Below the pieces are notes generated by a model. That model made no database searches. It saw only the letters and a list, made by a program, of their open reading frames with translations, and was not told the origin of the DNA. A stretch of DNA of 64,000 nt from Desmodesmus armatus (taxonomy: Eukaryota; Chlorophyta; Chlorophyceae; Sphaeropleales; Scenedesmaceae). Position numbers and translations under genes: made by a program. This document shows positions 53,001-64,000 of the stretch, in pieces. The stretch lies in NCBI GenBank assembly GCA_007449985.2, contig VIIQ02000074.1:124001-188000 (forward strand). The letters run 5' to 3'. Numbering within the stretch: the stretch's first letter is position 1; the number at the start of each line of letters is the position of its first letter.

Positions 53001-54636
53001 GGTGGCTACACATGACATACACAAACTACAACTGGCAGGGTTGGAGTGAACTGAAAGGAGTCAGGCAGCGAGCAAGCAGGTAGGTCCTGTTTTCCTCCTG
53101 CTGATGGTGCAGAGCATGGAGACTGCGAGAGTCGATCTTGAGGCACTTGTCCTTTGCGCCCTACATCACAGTAGTGCTGCCTGTGTGCAAAGAGAGTGGC
53201 AACTCCCCCTCCCCACGTGTGATTCCATCCCTGCCATGTGCTGGCAGCAAGCAACGTGTCATGCTATGGGATGTCTCAGCATCGGCCACGCATCTGTTGA
53301 GGTTGGCTCTGCACATGTATGCTGAAGGGTCGGGCTATGGCCTGGTGTTGCTGTGATCTGTACAGGTCCGTTCAACAGTTGCTGCCCTACAGCTGGACCC
53401 ACCTCAACTGGATGCCATTCTCCAGTGAGTGCATGCATTGCACAGTGTCTGTTGCACCCCTGAGGCATGCCATCATACCTTCTCATGCAGCTACATGCCA
53501 TGCCATAGTGCCATGTTGGCCATCAACCCACCAGTGCATGCTGTCTGCCTCACTTGCATGCACCCATCTGACCTACATAGTCTCCACTGCCCAGTAACTG
53601 CTGGCTCCCCACCCCCGAAGCATGGGGTGTTCTGAGCCTGCCTCCTGTCCCATTGTGGCCCACCGCACAGGCCCCTCCCGCTGCTTGCAAGCCCTGCTTG
53701 TGGTTGCGGCCTTCCTGGCGGTCGAGGTGAATGTGTTCTTCCTCAAGTATGCCCTGTGGGTGCCGCCCACCAACCCTCTGAACACAGCCCGTCTAGTGCT
53801 GTGGCTCTTTGTGGGGGCACCAGCTGTGAGGGAGTACTACGAATTCATTGAGGTGGGGCCGATCAGGGGCCAAGGGGAGACTATCATCATTGGGACAGGG
53901 TCGTTGTGCACCCCAAATGCCACTGGGGTGATTGTAGCAATCCGGACAGCGAAGGCGTATGACCACACACATCCTAGTCAGCAGGCAATGTTGTCTTGCC
54001 AGCACACCTCGTGAATAACGAAGTCTGCTGTTGTGTCACGGTTGGTTACACCTGCAGCAGGCTGTGGTTGAGCTGAACTTGCAGTTTGTTAATTTGCTTG
54101 CAGGGAAGCAGTGGCAGCCAGGTGGTGGCAGGTGGCTTCAGGTTTTACAAGCTGGGCACATTTGCATGGCTGGCAATTGCGGTAAGTTCATCGTTTCCGT
54201 CATGAGGAGCGAGCCCAACAGCACAACTTCATGCATCTACAATGTGGTGGCTGCTCTGTGTGTCTTCACTGTCGATGTTGGTCATGGGATAGTTGCCGAG
54301 TGGGCAACTATCGGCATGCCCACCATTGCCGATAGTTAGTGGGCATGTTAGCCAAGCTGAACGGCATGCAAGCATGCGGTGGGCGTGTGTATGATGGTTG
54401 CTGCCTTGCTGTTCTTCTTTGCCCTGCAGATGTTGAGCTTGGAGACTTTCATATCTGTCAAATTCGGTCGAGGACTGTATGAGCGCCCTTGGCCACAGCA
54501 CGTTGTGGTCAGCTGGGTGGTGGTTGTGCTGTGCGCTGTTGTTTTACTTGCAGTGTGGCAGTGGAGGGCCACAGCTGCCTCAAGTGGCAAAAATGTGCGT
54601 GATAAGCCAAGCTATGTTAGTAACAAGGACTTGTAG
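50026..54636 (+). CDS. PSS1: Phosphatidylserine synthase, base-exchange type
   Basis: This ER membrane enzyme exchanges the head group of an existing phospholipid for serine. Eleven predicted exons (50026-50146, 50272-50370, 50592-50740, 51602-51698, 52072-52208, 52677-52749, 52974-53079, 53366-53424, 53671-53852, 54104-54181, 54430-54636) are phase-compatible and give 435 aa, typical for the family. Conserved blocks in order: [32 protein letters not shown], the core [20 protein letters not shown] followed by [68 protein letters not shown], and the last membrane spans. Many hydrophobic segments fit a multi-span protein. The tail is polar and ends SYVSNKDL. The start codon at 50026 ([10 protein letters not shown]) is the first ATG of the open segment. 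The 861-bp intron 3 holds a duplicated splice donor. Confidence 0.93.
50733..51062 (+). repeat. Duplicated exon end and 5' splice site in intron 3 of the PSS gene
   Basis: The end of exon 3 and start of intron 3 (ACTCAAG|GTGAGGCAGC, donor GT at 50741) recur as ACTCAAG|GTGAGGCAGC with GT at 50949, followed in both places by GCTTGTGGGG and GGCTTGGACTGGTTGTAG. The repeat is about 110-120 bp and imperfect. Confidence 0.8.
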
Positions 54637-55092
54637 CATGTACCAGCCCTCTCGTGTCATTTCATGTCGTGCGTCTTTGCAACTCCGACATGATGTCATT
54701 TCGCTGGCTTGGGTACATTTTGCAGATGACCCTAGACGGTGCGCAGTGATTGCGGCCTGATTGCGGTCCAAAAGATGTGTATGAATACCAATACCAATAC
54801 CAATATTGCAGGGGGTTCACCCTCTTCCCCGGCACTAGCCAGCGAGCAGATCTGCTCATGGGGGCTTTCACATATATTAGCACCCTTCCTCTTCGCATTC
54901 TGTACGGACGGCTGTGGTATATAGAGGACTCTGGGCGCACGGTCAGGCCCTAGATCCCCTTGAGGGCTGCTTCTCACGGATTTGTCTGCATGGCCCTGCG
55001 ATGGTGTCACCTGCACAAGGGTGGCCGGAGTCACAACAGGTTGCCATCCTCCCATTTCATGGAGTGAACCATTGGTGCATGGTCCAGCCCAT

Positions 55093-55097
55093 TGTAA
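55093..55097 (+). terminator. Putative poly(A) signal TGTAA of the PSS gene
   Basis: This is the first TGTAA after the stop, 456 bases downstream, within CCCATTGTAACGG. Confidence 0.4.
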
Positions 55098-55817
55098 CGG
55101 ATCACTTCCAAACAGAAGACATGCACTAGCACAAACAATGCTCACTCCAAAAAACAATGCACTAGCACAAGTGCAACGACGTAGAAAAGACGGCACAGAG
55201 AGGAACATGGCGAATGTTTCTGCAAGTGATCATTTACAATGGGCTGTGTGAGTGTGGTGACGCATCGGTGGTGCTTTCTCTCGGCGCTGCGTTGGCTCGC
55301 TTTCGTTAGTGTTGCTCGCATGCTTTGTCCCTTTGCCGGTGCTTTTCTTTAGTCATTTTGCGGGTGCATGGTCGGGTCCTGGTGTCTGCTTTTTGGCAGG
55401 CTGCACTGCGACGGGCCGCCCGTGAGACCATGTGGTGGGGGTGTCCGCTTGCGCCCTCACAGGGTGGTGCCTGCCAGGTTGCGCCATCCTCTTGCCTGAG
55501 CTTTGAGGGGTGGCTTCTGTTGCTTGACTTCGCTTTTGTAACTTGCTCACTCAAAAAAAAATTCCAATGGGCTGGAAACAAAACAATGGGCTGGAGGAAA
55601 AGGGCAGCGCAACGCACAATATTTCGTTTCTGATACACGATGTTTTCAGAACACCCAACGCTATGCGCTAAAATCTGGACGGAATGAAATGTATATTGGC
55701 ACGACAAGCAAGCCTTTCGATCTCAGCAGTGATGGGGCACCTTGGCAAACACCAACATTGAAATTGGCCATGTGCCAATTAATTCCCAAACACCACTGTG
55801 TTGCTAGCCACCACAGC
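55098..55817. other. Intergenic junction between the PSS gene and the 137-bp satellite
   Basis: 720 bp without a recognisable gene. Near 55656 the word CACCCAACGCTATGCGC resembles part of the satellite monomer and may be an eroded copy. Confidence 0.45.
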
Positions 55818-58800
55818 GCACCATCACGCGGCATCCGCCGCCGCCAACCCAACGCTACGCGCCGCTCTCTGACTCAATTGGGGTGCATGTTGGTACGCTT
55901 GAAGACACTATTTTTGTCTTTCACTAGAGCCGCCCAGATGATTTTTGCGGACCACCATCGCTGCGCACCATCCGCCGCCGTCAACCCAACGCAACGCTAC
56001 GCGTCGCTCTCTGACTCAATTGGGGTGCATGATGGTACGCTTGAAGACACTATTTTTGTCTTTCACTAGAGCCAACCAGATGATGTGTGCGGACCACCAC
56101 CGCTGCGCACCATCCGCCGCCGTCAACCCAACGCAACGCTACGCGTCGCTCTCTGACTCAATTGGGGTGCATGTTGGTACGCTTGAAGACACTATTTTGT
56201 CTTTCACTAGAGCCAACCAGATGATGTTTGCGGACCACCACCGCTGCGCACCATCCGCCGCCGTCAACCCAACGCTACGCGCCGCTCTCTGACTCAATTG
56301 GGGTGCATGTTGGTACGCTTGAAGACACTATTTTTGTCTTTCACTAGAGCCAACCAGATGATGTTTGCGGACCACCACCGCTGCGCACCATCCGCCGCCG
56401 TCAACCCAACGCTACGCGCCGCTCTCTGACTCAATTGGGGTGCATGTTGGTACGCTTGAAGACACTATTTTTGTCTTTCACTAGAGCCAACCAGATGATG
56501 TTTGCGGACCACCACCGCTGCGCACCATCCGCCGCCGTCAACCCAACGCTACGCGCCGCTCTCTGACTCAATTGGGGTGCATGTTGGTACGCTTGAAGAC
56601 ACTATTTTTGTCTTTCACTAGAGCCAACCAGATGATGTTTGCGGACCACCACCGCTGCGCACCATCCGCCGCCGTCAACCCAACGCTACGCGCCGCTCTC
56701 TGACTCAATTGGGGTGCATGTTGGTACGCTTGAAGACACTGTTTTTGTCTTTCACTAGAGCCAACCAGATGATGTTTGCGGACCACCACCGCTGCGCACC
56801 ATCCGCCGCCGTCAACCCAACGCTACGCGCCGCTCTCTGACTCAATTGGGGTGCATGTTGGTACGCTTGAAGACACTATTTTAGTCTTTCACTGGAGCCA
56901 ACCAGATGATTTTTGCGGACCACCATCGCTGCGCACCATCCGCCGCCGTCAACCCAACGCTACGCGCCGCTCTCTGACTCAATTGGGGTGCATGTTGGTA
57001 CGCTTGAAGACACTATTTTTGTCTTTCACTAGAGCCAACCAGATGATGTGTGCGGACCACCACCGCTGCGCACCATCCGCCGCCGTCAACCCAACGCTAC
57101 GCGCCGCTCTCTGACTCAATTGGGGTGCATGTTGGTACGCTTGAAGACACTATTTTTGTCTTTCACTAGAGCCAACCAGATGATGTGTGCGGACCACCAC
57201 CGCTGCGCACCATCCGCCGCCGTCAACCCAACGCTACGCGTCGCTCTCTGACTCAATTGGGGTGCATGTTGGTACGCTTGAAGACACTATTTTTGTCTTT
57301 CACTAGAGCCAACCAGATGATGTTTGCGGACCACCATCGCTGCGCACCATCCGCCGCCGTCAACCCAACGCTACGCGCCGCTCTCTGACTCAATTGGGGT
57401 GCATGTTGGTACGCTTGAAGACACTATTTTAGTCTTTCACTGGAGCCAACCAGATGATTTTTGCGGACCACCATTGCTGCGCACCATCCGCCGCCGTCAA
57501 CCCAACGCTACGCGCCGCTCTCTGACTCAATTGGGGTGCATGTTGGTACGCTTGAAGACACTATTTTTGTCTTTCACTAGAGCCAACCAGATGATGTGTG
57601 CGGACCACCACCGCTGCGCACCATCCGCCGCCGTCAACCCAACGCTACGCGCCGCTCTCTGACTCAATTGGGGTGCATGTTGGTACGCTTGAAGACACTA
57701 TTTTTGTCTTTCACTAGAGCCAACCAGATGATGTGTGCGGACCACCACCGCTGCGCACCATCCGCCGCCGTCAACCCAACGCTACGCGCCGCTCTCTGAC
57801 TCAATTGGGGTGCATGTTGGTACGCTTGAAGACACTATTTTTGCCTTTCACTAGAGCCAACCAGATGATGTGTGCGGACCACCACCGCTGCGCACCATCC
57901 GCCGCCGTCAACCCAACGCTACGCGCCGCTCTCTGACTCAATTGGGGTGCATGTTGGTACGCTTGAAGACACTATTTTTGTCTTTCACTAGAGCCAACCA
58001 GATGATGTTTGCGGACCACCATCGCTGCGCACCATCCGCCGCCGTCAACCCAACGCTACACGCCGCTCTCTGACTCAATTGGGGTGCATGTTGGTACGCT
58101 TGAAGACACTATTTTTGTCTTTCACTAGAGCCAACCAGATGATGTTTGCGGACCACCATCGCTGCGCACCATCCGCCGCCGTCAACCCAACGCTACGCGC
58201 CGCTCTCTGACTCAATTGGGGTGCATGTTGGTACGCTTGAAGACACTATTTTTGTCTTTCACTGGAGCCAACCAGATGATGTGTGCGGACCACCACCGCT
58301 GCGCACCATCCGCCGCCGTCAACCCAACGCTACGCGCCGCTCTCTGACTCAATTGGGGTGCATGTTGGTACGCTTGAAGACACTATTTTTGTCTTTCACT
58401 AAAGCCAACCAGATGATTTTGGCGGACCACCACCGCTGCGCACCATCCGCCGCCGTCAACCCAACGCTACGCGCCGCTCTCTGACTCAATTGGGGTGCAT
58501 GTTGGTACGCTTGAAGACACTATTTTTGCCTTTCACTAGAGCCAACCAGATGATGTTGCGGACCACCACCGCTGCGCACCATCCGCCGCCGTCAACCCAA
58601 CGCTACGCGCCGCTCTCTGACTCAATTGGGGTGCATGTTGGTACGCTTGAAGACACTATTTTTGTCTTTCACTAGAGCCAACCAAATGATGTTTGCGGAC
58701 CACCATCGCTGCGCACCATCCGCCGCCGTCAACCCAACGCTACGCGCCGCTCTCTGACTCAATTGGGGTGCATGTTGGTACGCTTGAAGACACTATTTTT

Positions 58801-61800
58801 GTCTTTCACTGGAGCCAACCAGATGATGTGTGCGGACCACCACCGCTGCGCACCATCCGCCGCCGTCAACCCAACGCTACGCGCCGCTCTCTGACTCAAT
58901 TGGGGTGCATGTTGGTACGCTTGAAGACACTATTTTTGTCTTTCACTAGAGCCAACCAGATGATTTTGGCGGACCACCACCGCTGCGCACCATCCGCCGC
59001 CGTCAACCCAACGCTACGCGTCGCTCTCTGACTCAATTGGGGTGCATGTTGGTACGCTTGAAGACACTATTTTTGTCTTTCACTAGAGCCAACCAGATGA
59101 TGCTTGCGGACCACCACCGCTGCGCACCATCCGCCGCCGTCAACCCAACGCTACGCGCCGCTCTCTGACTCAATTGGGGTGCATGTTGGTACGCTTGAAG
59201 ACACTATTTTTGTCTTTCACTAGAGCCAACCAGATGATGTTTGCGGACCACCACCGCTGCGCACCATCCGCCGCCGTCAACCCAACGCTACGCGCCGCTC
59301 TCTGACTCAATTGGGGTGCATGTTGGTACGCTTGAAGACACTGTTTTTGTCTTTCACTAGAGCCAACCAGATGATGTTTGCGGACCACCACCGCTGCGCA
59401 CCATCCGCCGCCGTCAACCCAACGCTACGCGCCGCTCTCTGACTCAATTGGGGTGCATGTTGGTACGCTTGAAGACACTATTTTAGTCTTTCACTGGAGC
59501 CAACCAGATGATTTTTGCGGACCACCACCGCTGCGCACCATCCGCCGCCGTCAACCCAACGCTACGCGCCGCTCTCTGACTCAATTGGGGTGCATGTTGG
59601 TACGCTTGAAGACACTATTTTTGTCTTTCACTAGAGCCAACCAGATGATGTGTGCGGACCACCACCGCTGCGCACCATCCGCCGCCGTCAACCCAACGCT
59701 ACGCGCCGCTCTCTGACTCAATTGGGGTGCATGTTGGTACGCTTGAAGACACTATTTTTGTCTTTCACTAGAGCCAACCAGATGATGTGTGCGGACCACC
59801 ACCGCTGCGCACCATCCGCCGCCGTCAACCCAACGCTACGCGTCGCTCTCTGACTCAATTGGGGTGCATGTTGGTACGCTTGAAGACACTATTTTTGTCT
59901 TTCACTAGAGCCAACCAGATGATGTTTGCGGACCACCATCGCTGCGCACCATCCGCCGCCGTCAACCCAACGCTACGCGCCGCTCTCTGACTCAATTGGG
60001 GTGCATGTTGGTACGCTTGAAGACACTATTTTAGTCTTTCACTGGAGCCAACCAGATGATTTTTGCGGACCACCATTGCTGCGCACCATCCGCCGCCGTC
60101 AACCCAACGCTACGCGCCGCTCTCTGACTCAATTGGGGTGCATGTTGGTACGCTTGAAGACACTATTTTTGTCTTTCACTAGAGCCAACCAGATGATGTG
60201 TGCGGACCACCACCGCTGCGCACCATCCGCCGCCGTCAACCCAACGCTACGCGCCGCTCTCTGACTCAATTGGGGTGCATGTTGGTACGCTTGAAGACAC
60301 TATTTTTGTCTTTCACTAGAGCCAACCAGATGATGTGTGCGGACCACCACCGCTGCGCACCATCCGCCGCCGTCAACCCAACGCTACGCGCCGCTCTCTG
60401 ACTCAATTGGGGTGCATGTTGGTACGCTTGAAGACACTATTTTTGCCTTTCACTAGAGCCAACCAGATGATGTGTGCGGACCACCACCGCTGCGCACCAT
60501 CCGCCGCCGTCAACCCAACGCTACGCGCCGCTCTCTGACTCAATTGGGGTGCATGTTGGTACGCTTGAAGACACTATTTTTGTCTTTCACTAGAGCCAAC
60601 CAGATGATGTTTGCGGACCACCATCGCTGCGCACCATCCGCCGCCGTCAACCCAACGCTACACGCCGCTCTCTGACTCAATTGGGGTGCATGTTGGTACG
60701 CTTGAAGACACTATTTTTGTCTTTCACTAGAGCCAACCAGATGATGTTTGCGGACCACCATCGCTGCGCACCATCCGCCGCCGTCAACCCAACGCTACGC
60801 GCCGCTCTCTGACTCAATTGGGGTGCATGTTGGTACGCTTGAAGACACTATTTTTGTCTTTCACTGGAGCCAACCAGATGATGTGTGCGGACCACCACCG
60901 CTGCGCACCATCCGCCGCCGTCAACCCAACGCTACGCGCCGCTCTCTGACTCAATTGGGGTGCATGTTGGTACGCTTGAAGACACTATTTTTGTCTTTCA
61001 CTAAAGCCAACCAGATGATTTTGGCGGACCACCACCGCTGCGCACCATCCGCCGCCGTCAACCCAACGCTACGCGCCGCTCTCTGACTCAATTGGGGTGC
61101 ATGTTGGTACGCTTGAAGACACTATTTTTGCCTTTCACTAGAGCCAACCAGATGATGTGTGCGGACCACCACCGCTGCGCACCATCCGCCGCCGTCAACC
61201 CAACGCTACGCGCCGCTCTCTGACTCAATTGGGGTGCATGTTGGTACGCTTGAAGACACTATTTTTGTCTTTCACTAGAGCCAACCAAATGATGTTTGCG
61301 GACCACCATCGCTGCGCACCATCCGCCGCCGTCAACCCAACGCTACGCGCCGCTCTCTGACTCAATTGGGGTGCATGTTGGTACGCTTGAAGACACTATT
61401 TTTGTCTTTCACTGGAGCCAACCAGATGATGTGTGCGGACCACCACCGCTGCGCACCATCCGCCGCCGTCAACCCAACGCTACGCGCCGCTCTCTGACTC
61501 AATTGGGGTGCATGTTGGTACGCTTGAAGACACTATTTTTGTCTTTCACTAGAGCCAACCAGATGATTTTGGCGGACCACCACCGCTGCGCACCATCCGC
61601 CGCCGTCAACCCAACGCTACGCGTCGCTCTCTGACTCAATTGGGGTGCATGTTGGTACGCTTGAAGACACTATTTTTGTCTTTCACTAGAGCCAACCAGA
61701 TGATGCTTGCGGACCACCACCGCTGCGCACCATCCGCCGCCGTCAACCCACCGCTACGCGCCGCTCTCTGACTCAATTGGGGTGCATGTTGGTACGCTTG

Positions 61801-64000
61801 AAGACACTATTTTTGTCTTTCACTAGAGCCAACCAGATGATGTGTGCGGACCACCATCGCTGCGCACCATCCGCCGCCGTCAACCCAACGCTACGCGCCG
61901 CTCTCTGACTCAATTGGGGTGCATGTTGGTACGCTTGAAGACACTATTTTTGTCTTTCACTAGAGCCAACCAGATGATGTTTGCGGACCACCACCGCTGC
62001 GCACCATCCGCCGCCGTCAACCCAACGCAACGCTACGCGTCGCTCTCTGACTCAATTGGGGTGCATGTTGGTACGCTTGAAGACACTATTTTTGTCTTTC
62101 ACTAGAGCCAACCAGATGATGTTTGCGGACCACCACCGCTGCGCACCATCCGCCGCCGTCAACCCAACGCTACGCGCCGCTCTCTGACTCAATTGGGGTG
62201 CATGTTGGTACGCTTGAAGACACTATTTTTGTCTTTCACTAGAGCCAACCAGATGATGTTTGCGGACCACCACCGCTGCGCACCATCCGCCGTCGTCAAC
62301 CCAACGCTACGCGCCGCTCTCTGACTCAATTGGGGTGCATGTTGGTACGCTTGAAGACACTATTTTTGTCTTTCACTGGAGCCAACCAGATGATTTTTGC
62401 GGACCACCATCGCTGCGCACCATCCGCCGCCGTCAACCCAACGCTACGCGCCGCTCTCTGACTCAATTGGGGTGCATGTTGGTACGCTTGAAGACACTAT
62501 TTTTGTCTTTCACTAGAGCCAACCAGATGATTTTTGCGGACCACCACCGCTGCGCACCATCCGCCGCCGTCAACCCAACGCTACGCGCCGCTCTCTGACT
62601 CAATTGGGGTGCATGTTGGTACGCTTGAAGACACTATTTTTGTCTTTCACTAGAGCCAACCAGATGATGTTTGCGGACCACCACCGCTGCGCACCATCCG
62701 CCGCCGTCAACCCAACGCTACGCGCCGCTCTCTGACTCAATTGGGGTGCATGTTGGTACGCTTGAAGACACTATTTTTGTCTTTCACTAGAGCCAACCAG
62801 ATGATGTTTGCGGACCACCATCGCTGCGCACCATCCGCCGCCGTCAACCCAACGCTACGCGCCGCTCTCTGACTCAATTGGGGTGCATGTTGGTACGCTT
62901 GAAGACACTATTTTTGTCTTTCACTAGAGCCAACCAGATGATGTGTGCGGACCACCACCGCTGCGCACCATCCGCCGCCGTCAACCCAACGCTACGCGCC
63001 GCTCTCTGACTCAATTGGGGTGCATGTTGGTACGCTTGAAGACACTATTTTTGTCTTTCACTAGAGCCAACCAGATGATTTTTGCGGACCACCACCGCTG
63101 CGCACCATCCGCCGCCGTCAACCCAACGCTACGCGCCGCTCTCTGACTCAATTGGGGTGCATGTTGGTACGCTTGAAGACACTATTTTTGTCTTTCACTA
63201 GAGCCAACCAGATGATGTTTGCGGACCACCACCGCTGCGCACCATCCGCCGCCGTCAACCCAACGCTACGCGCCGCTCTCTGACTCAATTGGGGTGCATG
63301 TTGGTACGCTTGAAAACACTATTTTAGTCTTTCACTAGAGCCAACCAGATGATGTTTGCGGACCACCATCGCTGCGCACCATCCGCCGCCATCAACCCAA
63401 CGCTACGCGCCGCTCTCTGACTCAATTGGGGTGCATGTTGGTACGCTTGAAGACACTATTTTTGTCTTTCACTAGAGCCAACCAGATGATGTTTGCGGAC
63501 CACCACCGCTGCGCACCATCCGCCGCCGTCAACCCAACGCTACGCGCCGCTCTCTGACTCAATTGGGGTGCATGTTGGTACGCTTGAAGACACTATTTTT
63601 GTCTTTCACTAGAGCCAACCAGATGATGTGTGCGGACCACCACCGCTGCGCACCATCCGCCGCCGTCAACCCAACGCTACGCGTCGCTCTCTGACTCAAT
63701 TGGGGTGCATGTTGGTACGCTTGAAGACACTATTTTTGTCTTTCACTAGAGCCAACCAGATGATGTTTGCGGACCACCACCGCTGCGCACCATCCGCCGC
63801 CGTCAACCCAACGCTACGCGCCGCTCTCTGACTCAATTGGGGTGCATGTTGGTACGCTTGAAGACACTATTTTTGTCTTTCACTAGAGCCAACCAGATGA
63901 TGTTTGCGGACCACCATCGCTGCGCACCATCCGCCGCCGTCAACCCAACGCTACGCGCCGCTCTCTGACTCAATTGGGGTGCATGTTGGTACGCTTGAAG
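55818..64000. repeat. 137-bp satellite array, about 60 monomers, runs off the window
   Basis: The word CAACCCAACGCTACGCG recurs every 137 bp from 55844 to about 63941. The first and a few later monomers carry an extra CAACG (for example about 55990, 56120 and 62030), and single-base variants mark others. As 137 is not a multiple of 3, frames shift at each monomer and the 67- or 112-codon frames are by-products. No terminal inverted repeats or coding element interrupt the array. A pericentromeric, subtelomeric or heterochromatic location is plausible but unproven. Confidence 0.97.
56560..61760. repeat. Higher-order duplication of 19 monomers (2602 bp) within the 137-bp satellite
   Basis: Private variants recur at a fixed distance of 2602-2603 bp: GACACTGTTTTTG at 56735 and 59337; TTTTAGTCTTTCACTGGAGCC at about 56879 and 59482, and again at about 57427 and 60029; CACCATTGCTGC at about 57469 and 60071; CGCTACACGCCG at about 58052 and 60654; CACTAAAGCCAACC at about 58398 and 61000. 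One base differs in length near 58555, where copy 1 lacks a base. The pattern does not continue into the next 2.6 kb. Confidence 0.87.

Noticed and set aside
55840..63831. Repeated 67- and 112-codon frames in the 137-bp satellite
   Set aside because: The monomer length shifts frame each unit; the frames stop within one or two monomers and carry no recognisable protein.
55818..64000. CRISPR-like array
   Set aside because: The units are contiguous and near identical with no unique spacers, in a eukaryotic genome.

Overview
This is eukaryotic nuclear DNA, most likely from a chlorophycean green alga. The genes are split by short GT-AG introns. A nuclear plastid-type ribosomal protein L1 gene carries an apparent transit peptide. 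There is a plant-style bHLH-ACT regulator, TGTAA (the poly(A) signal known from green algae) lies downstream of several stops, coding regions are rich in CAG/GCN tracts, and repeats are dense. The species cannot be named from the sequence.

Layout. 1-4738: a 780-bp tandem array with a conserved hairpin. 5247-6700: a ~400-bp tandem repeat, one copy of which holds a CACTA-ended MITE (6065-6341). 6701-12906: no recognisable gene, with strand-asymmetric C tracts. 12907-16672 (+): bHLH-ACT transcription factor. 20159-22381 (+): plastid ribosomal protein L1. 22546-28445: two copies of a dispersed repeat (A and B); B is split by a 5'-truncated retrotransposon (25254-27678) encoding RNase H, a zinc knuckle and a restriction-like endonuclease. 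28446-34888: a 427-bp satellite array interrupted by a second dead LINE (28895-30187), ending in a ~400-bp (CA)n tract. 35571-41192 (-): a 13-exon gene for a ~1111-aa bZIP protein. 41670-43717 (+): a two-RRM RNA-binding protein, head to head with the bZIP gene across 477 bp that contain a third copy (C) of the dispersed repeat. 47923-49344 (+): a complex I subunit resembling NDUFB8/ASHI. 50026-54636 (+): base-exchange phosphatidylserine synthase. ~55818-64000: a 137-bp satellite of about 60 monomers that runs off the window.

Six multi-exon genes were reconstructed by hand. In each, the splice phases agree across every chosen junction, but no transcript data were available. They are housekeeping genes (plastid translation, mitochondrial respiration, phospholipid synthesis) and regulators (bHLH, bZIP, RRM), with no operon-like logic. 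The most informative structures are in the repeats: two transposon insertions whose empty target sites also lie in the window, higher-order periodicity in two satellites, foldbacks inside introns, and duplicated 5' splice sites inside introns of two genes.
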